This document shows, piece after piece, positions 41,522-51,255 of a DNA stretch of 64,000 bases. The DNA is from Gilliamella sp. Pra-s52. GTDB taxonomy: Bacteria; Pseudomonadota; Gammaproteobacteria; Enterobacterales; Orbaceae. The DNA is taken from positions 46,263 to 110,262 of the forward strand of contig NZ_WTEY01000007.1 in assembly GCF_009795805.1 (NCBI RefSeq). Direction: 5' to 3'. Every line of letters starts with the position of its first letter. Positions within the stretch are counted from its first letter, which is position 1. A model generated the notes under the pieces. The model was not told the DNA's origin and searched no databases. It saw nothing but the letters and a program-made list of their open reading frames with translations. Made by a program: the position numbers and the translations under genes.

Positions 41522-42462
41522 AAATTAATCGAATTATTTTAGCGCCCATGGAAGGCGTACTTGATTATCAAGTAAGGCAACTATTAACCGAAATTAACTC
41601 ATTTGATTATTGTGTGACTGAATTTGTTAGAGTGACACATCACAAATTATCTAATCGAACTTTTTACCGCCTATGCCCTGAACTTTACCATAATGGGAAA
41701 ACCCAATCAGGCACACCTGTTCGTGTCCAAATTTTAGGACAATCACCCGAATGGATGGCAGAAAACGCCATTAAAGCCATTGAATTAGGCTCTTACGGTA
41801 TCGACATCAATTTTGGTTGCCCAGCCAAAACGGTGGTCGGCAATCACGGTGGTGCTTATTTATTACAGTATCCCGAACAGATATTTAATATTGTCAGCCA
41901 AGTCAGGCAAGCAATCGGAAAATCACACCAATTATCAGTCAAAATTCGCTTAGGCTGGAATAACAAAGCGCATTGTCACGACATTGCAAGCGCAATTGAA
42001 CATGCAGGCGCCAATGAAATCGTGATTCACGGCAGAACCAAAGAAGACGGCTACAAAGCCGAAAAAATAGACTGGCAAACAATTGGCCAAATCAAACAGC
42101 AATTAAACATTCCCGTTATAGCCAATGGCGAAATTTTTACTATTGAAGATGCAAAAAATTGCATAAACCAAAGCCAAACTAACGACATTATGCTAGGGCG
42201 AGGCATTTTAACCATTCCCAATTTGGCCAACATGATTCGAACTAAACAACCCGTATTAAATTGGCAACAAGTAATGGCGATATTAATCCGCTATGCAGCT
42301 TCATCGATTGATGATGTTAAACCTTTGTATCACTCCGCACGCATCAAGCAGTGGTTGGCTTACTTAAAACAGCACTATGCCGAGGCGTCGGAACTTTTAC
42401 AAAATATAAGAACACTCAAATCACAACAAGGCATTAGGGATTTTTTAACTAAGCATACCTAA
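41518..42462 (+). CDS. dusC: tRNA-dihydrouridine(16) synthase
   Basis: An FMN-dependent enzyme reducing U16 in the D-loop of tRNAs. The 314 residues match DusC rather than DusA or DusB: start LAPMEGVLDYQVRQLLTE, CVTEFVRV, and the catalytic Cys in DINFGCPAKTVVGNHGG. The C-terminal domain has YHSARIKQWLAYLKQHY. Translationally coupled to moeB through an ATGA overlap. Followed by about 310 bases holding a long hairpin. Confidence 0.93.
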   Translation: MKINRIILAPMEGVLDYQVRQLLTEINSFDYCVTEFVRVTHHKLSNRTFYRLCPELYHNGKTQSGTPVRVQILGQSPEWMAENAIKAIELGSYGIDINFGCPAKTVVGNHGGAYLLQYPEQIFNIVSQVRQAIGKSHQLSVKIRLGWNNKAHCHDIASAIEHAGANEIVIHGRTKEDGYKAEKIDWQTIGQIKQQLNIPVIANGEIFTIEDAKNCINQSQTNDIMLGRGILTIPNLANMIRTKQPVLNWQQVMAILIRYAASSIDDVKPLYHSARIKQWLAYLKQHYAEASELLQNIRTLKSQQGIRDFLTKHT

Positions 42463-42549
42463 AATAACCCACTTTAGGTAACAGCAAAATAGCAATTGAT
42501 GTTCATTAATTATAACAATATAGGGGGAATGAGATTCTAGAAAAGATAT

Positions 42550-42638
42550 TCAGGAAAGATATTGATTTTATTAAAGTTTTTATTTTCTAGCTTATTAAAA
42601 AACTTCAATAAAATCAATACCTTTCCTGACCTATTTTT
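42550..42638. repeat. Long inverted repeat (copy B of the intergenic repeat)
   Basis: Arms of 32 bases (42550-42581 and 42598-42629) pair with only two mismatches, which become G-U pairs in minus-strand RNA, around a 16-base loop. The right half (42597-42638) repeats 19116-19158 at 39 of 42 positions. It lies in the 316-base gap between dusC and a broken membrane gene, and nothing else is recognised in that gap. It may be a REP/MITE-like element of the lineage or a terminator-like structure. Confidence 0.8.
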
Positions 42639-42778
42639 GACTAACATTTTTGAGATTTAGTGTTCAATTTGTTGCTTAATGGTTTTGTAAAAATGATACA
42701 AAACCATTAAATCATTGATTTTATGTTATCCCTCTTTTTAAAAGAAAAGAGGGTAAATTTTGTTACGGTGTGTTTTTA

Positions 42779-43671
42779 TTATTTTTGTTTTAAAAAATAA
42801 TAGTTAGTCACTTTATTAAGAATCAAACCAATTAGCATAATAAGTAATATCAACAAGAGCAAGCTACGACCTACACGAATCAGGGTAGTGGCGTTAATAT
42901 AAAACCTTATTGGCATATGGTATATAGAGGCAAAATAAAAAATCACACAAATAAAAATCATTATGGCAGATACAAAAATGCTTTTAATAAGCCGTTCTGA
43001 TTGAATTTTATTAAAGGGCTTTTTAAAACAGTTTTTAGACAAAAACAGCCCAAGCAATATTGCGCTAAGATACAAAAAATCTTGAACATAACTAAGCGAA
43101 AAACCAAAAGCATCAGCAATTAACCAATATCCTTTAATCAAGATAAAACAAATAAACGTTGAAAATAAAATAAAGTGAATATTTGGGCTATTAGTTGCTG
43201 TAATTGCAAATGGCTGTTTGCTTTTTATAAAGTATCTTTTGAAGAAATTGGTTAAATAGTAACTTAATAAGCTGTATAGCAAAGGACAAAAAATTGTTGT
43301 TGAGATAACGATTATTATTACTGGAAAAATAGGTGTATCGTAGAAATAAATAATGATGCTTTGTTGAATAAATGCAGCAATTGTCGAAAAAACAATCATC
43401 ATAAAAATAAAGATTATTGTATTGATTTTATTAACAATATGAATATTGGCATAATGAAGAGTAATCGACAACACCCCAAAAATCCATAATGCGTTTACTA
43501 ATATATCTTGAAAGAAATAAAATGAAATATTAGAGAAGAATAACAAAAATGAGTCAAAAGAAAATTCGTAATGGTAATACACAAATGTGAAACACAGTGA
43601 AAAAAACAACTCAATAAAAAATAAACTGCACTACCTATAATGGGTAGTGTAAAGAAAGAAACGTTATTCAT
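42779..43671 (-). pseudogene. Multi-spanning membrane protein gene interrupted at a T7 tract
   Basis: The main frame (276 residues from a TTG at 43609) encodes seven or eight hydrophobic helices but has no ribosome binding site. A frame starting at the ATG at 43671 (AAGGAAATAGG before it) gives MNNVSFFTLPIIGSAVYFLL, a convincing first helix, and runs into the seven T of the coding strand (43600-43606). There a -1 shift joins the main frame, giving an in-phase protein of about 297 residues. The slippery site reads T TTT TTT in the zero frame. It could be a recent frameshift, slippage in a phase-variable tract, or programmed -1 frameshifting. I do not recognise the family. Confidence 0.6.
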
Positions 43672-43734
43672 CCTATTTCCTTATTAGTTTTATAATTAAT
43701 GATTTTTATTCTAATTGATCTTTATTCGTTTTTA

Positions 43735-45273
43735 TTAATCAATTCGTTTAATAAAGTGCTTTATCTTAAATCCCATGGCAATCAATGCCGCAAAATAGAT
43801 AACAATCCCAACCACGACCAATAAAAATAATCGTCCAATACGAGCCAACATTGAGCCTGTTGACCAGTCGGGTAATAATTGCGAACCAAACCATAATGCC
43901 GCAGACATTAAAATTACCGCTATGATGATTTTGATTAAAAATCCATACCAACCGGGTTGCGGTTGATAAAGTTGCTTTTTACGCAACTGCCAATACAATA
44001 ACCCAGCATTAAAGCAGGCGGCTAAGCCAATGGATAATGATAGACCTGCGTGTTGTAGTGGGGCAATAAAAGCAAGGTTCATTAGCTGTGTTAAAATTAG
44101 CGTAATAATGGCAATTTTGACGGGCGTTTTTATGTCCTGACGTGAATAAAAGGCTGGCGCTAAAACTTTAATCAATATCAATCCAAGTAGTCCTATAGAG
44201 TAAGCAACTAATGCTCGCTGTGTCATTAAGGTGTCATTTAAGGTAAATTGTCCATATTCAAATAGTGTTGATATCAATGGTCGCGAAATAACCCCCAATG
44301 CAATCGTGCTTGGTAAGGCCAATAAAAAGCAGAGGCGTAATCCCCAATCTAATAATTCTGAATATTGCTTATGATCGCCTTTTGAAAAGCTTTTGGCTAA
44401 CGATGGCAATAAAATAGTACCCAATGCCACACCCAGCACCCCCGCAGGGAATTCCATTAATCGATCGGCATAATACATCCAAGAAACCGATCCTGAAACA
44501 AGAAACGAGGCAAAAATTGTATTAATAATTAAAGATATTTGCCCAACCGATACCCCTAAAATTGCAGGCCCCATCTGTTTTAATACCCGCCAGACACCGC
44601 TATCTTTTAAACTTATACGAGGCAGTACTAACATGCCAATCTTTTTTAAATAAGGTAGTTGATAGAGTAATTGTAAAATGCCACCAACACCAACCGATAC
44701 CGCCAGTGCTAATACTGGTGGGTTAAAGTAAGGCGTAAAAAAAAGTGTGAATATAATCATGCTGATATTCAGCAAAGTTGGCACAAATGCCGGTACAGAA
44801 AACCGATTCCAAGTATTTAATATTGCACCAACCAATGAGGCTAGCGATATAAAAAAGATGTAAGGAAAGGTTATGCGCAACATGGTGGTTGCTAATTCAA
44901 ACTTTTCAGTTGATTCTTGCATAAACCCCGGTGCGGTGAGCATGATAACAAAAGGAGCGGTGACAACACCAATTAAGGTGACAATCGCTAATACTAAGGT
45001 TAATAAACCTGCAATATAGGCAACAAATGTGCGAGTTGCTTCGATACCTTGTTGATTTTTATATTCGGCTAAAATTGGCACAAATGCTTGCGAAAACGCC
45101 CCCTCGGCAAAAATACGCCGTAGTAAGTTAGGAAGTTTAAAAGCAACAAAAAATGCATCCGTTGCCATGCCCGCACCAAAAAAGCGCGCAATAATGGCAT
45201 CACGCACAAAACCTAATACGCGCGAAACCATCGTCATTGAACTTACAGTCGCTAAAGATTTTAAAAGATTCAT
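43735..45273 (-). CDS. murJ: Lipid II flippase MurJ
   Basis: Moves lipid II across the inner membrane for peptidoglycan synthesis. The 512 residues with 14 helices match MurJ/MviN (E. coli 511). The start [28 protein letters not shown] is diagnostic, as is [30 protein letters not shown]. It is transcribed away from a 401-base gap and toward the broken membrane gene. Confidence 0.96.
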   Translation of the reverse strand: MNLLKSLATVSSMTMVSRVLGFVRDAIIARFFGAGMATDAFFVAFKLPNLLRRIFAEGAFSQAFVPILAEYKNQQGIEATRTFVAYIAGLLTLVLAIVTLIGVVTAPFVIMLTAPGFMQESTEKFELATTMLRITFPYIFFISLASLVGAILNTWNRFSVPAFVPTLLNISMIIFTLFFTPYFNPPVLALAVSVGVGGILQLLYQLPYLKKIGMLVLPRISLKDSGVWRVLKQMGPAILGVSVGQISLIINTIFASFLVSGSVSWMYYADRLMEFPAGVLGVALGTILLPSLAKSFSKGDHKQYSELLDWGLRLCFLLALPSTIALGVISRPLISTLFEYGQFTLNDTLMTQRALVAYSIGLLGLILIKVLAPAFYSRQDIKTPVKIAIITLILTQLMNLAFIAPLQHAGLSLSIGLAACFNAGLLYWQLRKKQLYQPQPGWYGFLIKIIIAVILMSAALWFGSQLLPDWSTGSMLARIGRLFLLVVVGIVIYFAALIAMGFKIKHFIKRID

Positions 45274-45674
45274 ATCTGATTTATATACTATGTATACAAC
45301 CTAAAACGGATAATGATGCATAGTCTACAAACTATTACTTTAAATCACCATGCTTTTTTAATAAACTTGGTTTTTAAAACATGCGCAATCGCTGAATGTT
45401 ACCAGCCAATTTATGGCAATTTTTATAAAATTAATATGTTATTAATATCTATTTTAATAGTTGCTCAATAATATATAAAGTAAGTAAGCAGTATATTGAT
45501 TAGCAATTATATTAGCGTTATTAACTTTAGTTTAAAATTATGTGAACAATCACAATATAAAAAAGTTTTAGATAAATATACGGTTAACTATAAAATAGAG
45601 TTAATGATGTTATTTACCTACACAATAAAGATATGTTAAATTAACAATCCGAATAATATTTAATCTTATTTTTT
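45274..45674. other. 401-base divergent non-coding region, murJ / abgT-like
   Basis: AT-rich with no credible reading frame on either strand. It must hold the promoters of murJ (-) and of the AbgT-family transporter (+). I see no convincing operator dyads, repeats or RNA structure. Confidence 0.5.
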
Positions 45675-47234
45675 ATGAACCAAAAAACAAATTCATCACC
45701 AATAAAAACAGGTGGTTTTTTAAATACTATTGAACGAATTGGAAACAAAATCCCTGATGTCACAACATTGTTTTTCTATGCTTTAGTCATTTGTTTTGTT
45801 GCCTCTTTATTACTTTCTTTTGTAAACTTTGATTACATTAATCCAGTCACGCAAAACAAACTCGTTGTCGTCAATATGTTGGCGCCTGAGAATTTAGTCA
45901 CCTTTTTTACTAAGATGGTACCTAATTTTGTTACCTTTCCGCCACTTGGCATTACAATCGTTGCAACATTAGGTATTGGTATTGCTGAAAGTAGTGGTTA
46001 TATTCATGTGCTGCTTAAGAAGTTATTGGCTGTTACACCTAAAAAATTAGTCACACCGTCAGTTATTTTTGTTAGTATGGTTTGTCATATTGCGGCTGAT
46101 TCGGCTTATGTGATTTTAATGCCTGTATCTGCGATGATGTTTTACGCTATTGGTCGTCATCCGCTAGCAGGGATTGCTGCGTCATTTGCGGGGCTAGCTG
46201 GTGGATTTAGTTCAAGTTATACACCGTCAATTATCGATCCAATTATGCAAGGATTTACTCAAAGTTCTGCCCAAATTATCGATCCTTCTTATCAAGTTAA
46301 TGTGCTTTGTAACTACTTTTTGAGTTTTGGTGGTACTTTTTTTGTTTTACTTGCTTGCTGGTTTGTTACCGATAAAATTGTCGAGCCCCGTTTAAAGGCG
46401 ACCATGCCTTTAAATAATGATCTAGAATCAGACAATATTACCAATTCACCTGAAATTACACCTATTGAAAACCGTGCTTTTAAAATTGCTTCAATTGTTT
46501 TTTTAGCTATTGCGATTGGTTTAGTTTTATTATTATTACCAGAAAACTCTTTATTACGTGCTCCTGACGGAAGTATGACGAGTAATAAAGCACCTATTAT
46601 GCAAATCATTGTGCCACTATTATTTGTGTTTTTTGCAATTCCAGGCTTAATTCATGGCTTTATTACTGGTACGTTTAAATCGTCCCGCGATATTGTAAAA
46701 GCAATGGAAAATATCACCAAATCGCTTATTCCATTTATTGTTTTTGCTTTCTTTTGTGCACAATTTCTTTATGTTTTTTCTCACTCACAAATTGGGACAT
46801 TAATTGCTATTGGTGGGGCTGAGTTTTTAAAAGCACTGCACTTGCCTTCGGTCGTGACAATCTTTGGGGTAATAATTTTAACAAGTATGTTAAATGTGTT
46901 AATTACCTCTGCATCGTCTAAGTGGGCTATTTTAGCACCAATTTTTGTACCAATGCTGATGTCGGTTGGTATCTCACCTGAATTAACCCAAGCAGCTTAT
47001 CGTATCAGCTCGGCGGTTAATGTCAGTACGCCTATGTTTGCTTTTTATCCGTTGATTATTGCTTATTGCCAACAATACTGCAAAAATACCGGAGTAGGAA
47101 CATTAAGTTCGATGATGATACCTTATACCGCAGCACTACTCATTGCATTAACAATAAACTTGCTACTCTTTTGGTTCCTTGGTCTACCAATTGGTTTTGA
47201 CAGCGGTTATGTCTATCCACCAGCAAGTAATTAG
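45675..47234 (+). CDS. AbgT family transporter
   Basis: A 519-residue membrane protein with 12 or more helices, of the AbgT family, which takes up p-aminobenzoyl-glutamate or exports sulphonamides by proton coupling. Family stretches FLNTIERIGNKIPDVTTLFF and MVCHIAADSAYVILMPVSAM are present, along with GGFSSSYTPSIIDPIMQGF. In E. coli abgT follows the abgAB hydrolase genes; here it precedes pepT by 21 bases. That pairing suggests import of a dipeptide-like or tripeptide-like substrate for PepT. No strong ribosome binding site is seen before the ATG. Confidence 0.88.
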   Translation: MNQKTNSSPIKTGGFLNTIERIGNKIPDVTTLFFYALVICFVASLLLSFVNFDYINPVTQNKLVVVNMLAPENLVTFFTKMVPNFVTFPPLGITIVATLGIGIAESSGYIHVLLKKLLAVTPKKLVTPSVIFVSMVCHIAADSAYVILMPVSAMMFYAIGRHPLAGIAASFAGLAGGFSSSYTPSIIDPIMQGFTQSSAQIIDPSYQVNVLCNYFLSFGGTFFVLLACWFVTDKIVEPRLKATMPLNNDLESDNITNSPEITPIENRAFKIASIVFLAIAIGLVLLLLPENSLLRAPDGSMTSNKAPIMQIIVPLLFVFFAIPGLIHGFITGTFKSSRDIVKAMENITKSLIPFIVFAFFCAQFLYVFSHSQIGTLIAIGGAEFLKALHLPSVVTIFGVIILTSMLNVLITSASSKWAILAPIFVPMLMSVGISPELTQAAYRISSAVNVSTPMFAFYPLIIAYCQQYCKNTGVGTLSSMMIPYTAALLIALTINLLLFWFLGLPIGFDSGYVYPPASN

Positions 47235-47255
47235 TACCATAAGGAGTCAAATACG

Positions 47256-48488
47256 ATGAATATTAAAGAACAATTAGTTGAGCGTTTTTTGCGTTATGTC
47301 AGTATACCAAGCCAAAGTACTTTTGGCTGTGCTCATGTGCCTTCTACGCCCGGACAAACTGAATTAGCTAAGCAACTTCAACAAGAATTGATCGCTCTTA
47401 ATCTACAAGATGTTCACCTTGATGAGCATAGCATTGTTACAGCAAAATTACCGGGCAATAATCCTAATGCGCCAAAAATTGGTTATGTTGCTCATCTTGA
47501 TACTGTCGATGTTGCTTTATCAGATAAGATCAATCCTCAACGTGTTATATTTACTGGGCAAGATATTCTTTTAAATAAAGAAAAGAATATTTGGTTTAAA
47601 GTTGATGAACATCCTGAACTGAATAAATATCTAAATGATGAATTGATTGTAACAGACGGTACTAGTGTACTTGGTGCAGATAATAAAGCGGCCATTGCTG
47701 TCGTAATGACCATGTTGGATCAGTTACAACAACAAAATTGTTCTCATGGTGATATCTATGTGGCTTTTGTTCCAGATGAAGAAGTCGGCTTAAATGGCGC
47801 TAAAAAACTTGATTTAAACCGTTTTAAACCTGATTTTGCTTATACTATTGATTGTTGTGAGCTGGGCGAGGTTGTGTATGAGACGTTTAATGCAGGCTCT
47901 GTCACTATTGATATTGCGGGTGTTTCTGCTCATCCAATGTCTGCTAAAAATGTGTTAATCAATCCTATTCGTGTCGCTAACGATATTATCAACTGTTTTG
48001 ATAGCTTTGAAACACCAGAACATACTGAGGGTAAAGAGGGTTATTTTTGGTTTAATGATATTGTGGGTAATCAAAGCACAACAACATTAAAAATGAGTAT
48101 TCGTGATTTTGATTTAGCTAAATATGAATCACGTAAAGCTTATATTCAACAAGTCGTCGATCTTATTAGTCTTAAATATCCAAGAGCTAAAATTGAATGT
48201 AAAATTAGCGATACTTATAGCAATATTGCTAATTATTTAGGTGACAATCGTCGCTGTATTGATTTAATTTATCAATCATTTGAGCTTCTTGATATTCAAC
48301 CAAAAACAATCGCTATGCGTGGTGGAACAGATGGTTCTGCACTTTCAGCAAGAGGGCTTACAACACCAAATTACTTTACTGGTGCTCACAACTTCCATTC
48401 TTGCTTTGAGTTTTTACCATTATCTTCATTCCTGAAATCATTTGAAGTTACGATGAAAATTATTGAGCTTTCGGCTAAAGGTCAATAA
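47256..48488 (+). CDS. pepT: Peptidase T (tripeptidase)
   Basis: A cytoplasmic zinc aminotripeptidase of family M20B. The 410 residues match E. coli PepT (408). Metal ligands and catalytic residues are in VAHLDTVDVA, TSVLGADNKAAIAV, VPDEEVGLNGAK, DCCELGEVVYETFN and a late GAHNFHSCFEFLP. AAGGAGTC precedes the ATG. It is probably co-transcribed with the AbgT-like gene and ends at a strong terminator. Confidence 0.94.
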   Translation: MNIKEQLVERFLRYVSIPSQSTFGCAHVPSTPGQTELAKQLQQELIALNLQDVHLDEHSIVTAKLPGNNPNAPKIGYVAHLDTVDVALSDKINPQRVIFTGQDILLNKEKNIWFKVDEHPELNKYLNDELIVTDGTSVLGADNKAAIAVVMTMLDQLQQQNCSHGDIYVAFVPDEEVGLNGAKKLDLNRFKPDFAYTIDCCELGEVVYETFNAGSVTIDIAGVSAHPMSAKNVLINPIRVANDIINCFDSFETPEHTEGKEGYFWFNDIVGNQSTTTLKMSIRDFDLAKYESRKAYIQQVVDLISLKYPRAKIECKISDTYSNIANYLGDNRRCIDLIYQSFELLDIQPKTIAMRGGTDGSALSARGLTTPNYFTGAHNFHSCFEFLPLSSFLKSFEVTMKIIELSAKGQ

Positions 48489-48502
48489 TCTTTTTGAAAG
48501 TA

Positions 48503-48526
48503 AGAGGGAGAAAACTCCCTCTTTTT
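48503..48526 (+). terminator. Rho-independent terminator after pepT
   Basis: An 8-bp stem AGAGGGAG/CTCCCTCT with an AAAA loop is followed by TTTTT. It ends pepT and lies just before the convergent stop of the TonB receptor gene. Confidence 0.92.
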
Positions 48527-48534
48527 ATTTTTGG

Positions 48535-50649
48535 CTATAATTTATAACTTGCCGTCAACAAAAAGGCTCTTGGTGTGCCTGGCATGCTATTTGAACGCCA
48601 ATATTCTTTTCCTAATAAATTAGTGAATGATAGCGTTATATCATAAGATTTTGTTTGATAACCAACCGCACTATTCCAAACAGCATATCCCGAACGTTTA
48701 TGTCGATTTTTATCATCATTATACATTGAGCCTTTATAATTGATTTCTAGTTCTGTAAACCAATTTGCATAAGGCAAGTAACGGACACTAAAATAACCAC
48801 TATTTTTGGCTGTATTAGGTAAATATTTTCCTTTATTAGCGGGTAATTTTTTATCTTTATGAACTTTAGCTTGTTGATAGCCAATGCCGCTATTAATATA
48901 CCATTTTGGCATCAACTCACCAATAACACTTAATTCAATACCTTGACTACGATCACTTCCTCTAACCTGCCAATTATAAGGATCGTTAACTGAATCAGGT
49001 TGGTAGCGAACATTGTATAATTCAAGATCATAAACAGCAATTTGCGAAGAAAACTTATCATTTAACCAATCACTTTTGATACCAACCTCATATTGTCGTG
49101 AATATTGAGGTTTATTGTCATAGACTGTTTTTGAATCTGTAGAAAGTGTAATAAGTCCTCGTCCACCATAAGGAGAAAAATTTTTACTGTAAGAAGCATA
49201 GATGCTTTGTGACTCTAGAGGTTGCCAGATTAAACCTATTCTAGGGCTTAATGAGTGACCATCGTAAGATCGATGTTGATGTTTTAATTTATCATTTGAT
49301 GCAAATTTATAATTATCGTAACGTAACCCTGTTAACATTTTCCATTGTTTTGTAAAACTGATTAAATCTTGCCAATAAATTCCTTGGGATGTCGCTTTAT
49401 GGTTGGTTTTAGTATTTAATTTATTATAATGTGGCTTTTTAGTGTGCCAACGGGGGTGAAATGGATCAACCAATTCGGGATAAGCACTAGTCAAAGCTAA
49501 TCTTGGTTGACGTTTTTCTATGTTATATTCAATACCGACTAACATATCATGAGCAATATTTGCTGTATTAAATTTACCCATTAAGTCAATTGTATTACTA
49601 TAAGTCATATTGGCGGTTTCTTGCCAAGCACGTCGGAATTGCAATTTTCCTTGATAATTGCATACTTTACCATTGCTAAGTTTACCATTTGAATCACAAT
49701 AGCTACCAGCATAAATATGATCAAAGTTTTGAGTAGCTTTACGATACAAATTGGTTAGTTTAATTGACCAGTCATAATTAAATTCAAATCCCATGACCGA
49801 ACGTAATGATTTAAACTTATCTTTTACATAGTCATCTGGATGAGCATATGCCGTTTTTAATGATACACCTTTAGGTAGCTCATAATAAGCAGGTGCTCTA
49901 TCTGGTCTACGCCACAAATTATCATGAGTATATTGTACTAACCAATTAAATCCATCCAAATTATCATAAAGTATACTTGGTGAAATCATTGTATCTCTTT
50001 GTTTAATTCCTTTGCGAAAACTACGATCCGATTGGTGATCAATCGTCATACGCATCGCAAGTTTATCATGTAAAATATGATTGATATCAAGCATACCACC
50101 ATATTTATCCCACGAACCACTTCGTAAACTTAAAGTTGTTGGTGCATCAAAATTGGCTTGTTTACTAATCATATTAATGATTCCTCCGCCAGAACCTCGC
50201 CCATAAAGCACCGATGCAGGACCTTTTAATATTTCAATGCGTTCGATATTTGCTGTGCTTTGCCTAACCTGACCACTTGCACGAACACCATCACGATAGA
50301 TATCTCCAGAACTAGCAGAAAAACCACGAATTTTTATACCTTCATCACGCATATCATAGGTCGCATCGACTCCAGGTATTTTGTTGACTATTACATTAAG
50401 ATCATTCTTTCCGTATATTTTTTCTTGTTCTAGATTAACAGAATTAATTGTTTGCGGAATATCTTTAATATCAAAAGATATTTTAGTTGCGGTTGATGAT
50501 TTTTTTATTCGTTGATCATTATTGTCCTTAATGGTTGCAACAACCTTCATAGTTTCAATATCAGTATCATCTTTTTCTTCTTTTGCGAGAGTAACAAAAG
50601 GAACTGTACTTAATAAGCTCAATATGGTTAATTGATTAACTAATTTCAT
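48535..50649 (-). CDS. TonB-dependent siderophore receptor (catecholate type)
   Basis: A 704-residue outer-membrane protein. The signal peptide (about 1-22) is followed by a short TonB-box region and a plug domain (about 45-160) with DIPQTINSV, GIKIRGFSAS and IEILKGPASVLYGRGSGGGIIN. The 22-strand barrel ends with SYKL, carrying an aliphatic terminal residue as in the family. It resembles Fiu/PiuA-like receptors for catecholates or their breakdown products. A Fur box lies 54 bases upstream. No ABC importer or esterase is adjacent, so the partner system must be elsewhere. Confidence 0.9.
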   Translation of the reverse strand: MKLVNQLTILSLLSTVPFVTLAKEEKDDTDIETMKVVATIKDNNDQRIKKSSTATKISFDIKDIPQTINSVNLEQEKIYGKNDLNVIVNKIPGVDATYDMRDEGIKIRGFSASSGDIYRDGVRASGQVRQSTANIERIEILKGPASVLYGRGSGGGIINMISKQANFDAPTTLSLRSGSWDKYGGMLDINHILHDKLAMRMTIDHQSDRSFRKGIKQRDTMISPSILYDNLDGFNWLVQYTHDNLWRRPDRAPAYYELPKGVSLKTAYAHPDDYVKDKFKSLRSVMGFEFNYDWSIKLTNLYRKATQNFDHIYAGSYCDSNGKLSNGKVCNYQGKLQFRRAWQETANMTYSNTIDLMGKFNTANIAHDMLVGIEYNIEKRQPRLALTSAYPELVDPFHPRWHTKKPHYNKLNTKTNHKATSQGIYWQDLISFTKQWKMLTGLRYDNYKFASNDKLKHQHRSYDGHSLSPRIGLIWQPLESQSIYASYSKNFSPYGGRGLITLSTDSKTVYDNKPQYSRQYEVGIKSDWLNDKFSSQIAVYDLELYNVRYQPDSVNDPYNWQVRGSDRSQGIELSVIGELMPKWYINSGIGYQQAKVHKDKKLPANKGKYLPNTAKNSGYFSVRYLPYANWFTELEINYKGSMYNDDKNRHKRSGYAVWNSAVGYQTKSYDITLSFTNLLGKEYWRSNSMPGTPRAFLLTASYKL

Positions 50650-50702
50650 TGTTTATCCTATTGTCTTATGGGGTGTGTTATTTAATTTTATGCCACTCAT
50701 AT

Positions 50703-50721
50703 GATAATAGTTATCATTTTC
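50703..50721. promoter_or_regulatory. Fur box upstream of the TonB receptor
   Basis: GATAATAGTTATCATTTTC matches the 19-base Fur consensus at 15 positions, and a second overlapping match extends to 50727 (CATTATC). It is 54 bases upstream of the receptor start, so iron repression is very likely. Confidence 0.75.
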
Positions 50722-50892
50722 ATTATCAACTTATTTTATATTTTTTAACCAATTTTACTTAATGCTTTTGATACTCTATTGATAGTTTGTATTATTTATG
50801 AAAAGTCGATGCAATTAATAAAAGATGAATAAATTATGAAAAGTGAATTGAGTATAATATTTTGGTTGTTAGTGGATCGAGGATTGAGTATT

Positions 50893-51009
50893 TTAAAATT
50901 TAGTTTCCAACACGGCATGTTGTTTTAATTTTTCCATACAAATTTGTCGGGCACTAGCGTTTTTATCGTGTTTCTTTGCGTAGTTATAGCAATATGATTT
51001 GCTTGTGGA
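50893..51009 (-). pseudogene. Orphan 38-codon coding-like fragment downstream of tRNA-Lys
   Basis: On the minus strand an open stretch, bounded upstream by TAA at 51010-51012, encodes 38 residues with a protein-like composition, including KKHDKNASARQICMEKLKQH and ending ETKF. There is no start codon with a ribosome binding site. It lies within 160 bases of the 3' end of tRNA-Lys, a favoured integration site, so it could be the tail of a lost mobile-element gene. I do not recognise a family, and chance is possible. Confidence 0.3.
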
Positions 51010-51046
51010 TTATAACTAAAGAATGTAACTAGATAGTGTAACTAAA

Positions 51047-51122
51047 TGGTGGGTCGTGAGCGATTCGAACGCTCGACCAACGGATTAAAAGTCCGCTGCT
51101 CTACCGACTGAGCTAACGACCC
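51047..51122 (-). tRNA. tRNA-Lys (anticodon TTT)
   Basis: Seventy-six bases on the minus strand start GGGTCGTTAGCTCAGTCGG and end with an encoded CCA. The anticodon arm CGGACTTTTAATCCG shows TTT, and the T-arm GAGCGTTCGAATCGCTC is regular. As in many enterobacteria it lies next to the tol-pal-cpoB end, where E. coli has a lysT/valT array; here it is single. Confidence 0.96.
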
Positions 51123-51255
51123 ATTTTGAAAAAAATTACTTTGGCATTAATTAAGAATCTTTCAAGTAATTTCGGGTTGCTATAATACTTATAATCATAA
51201 TGCTACGCAACCCTTTTATTGCTATTTTTATTCAACCGCTTTTTATTTATACATT

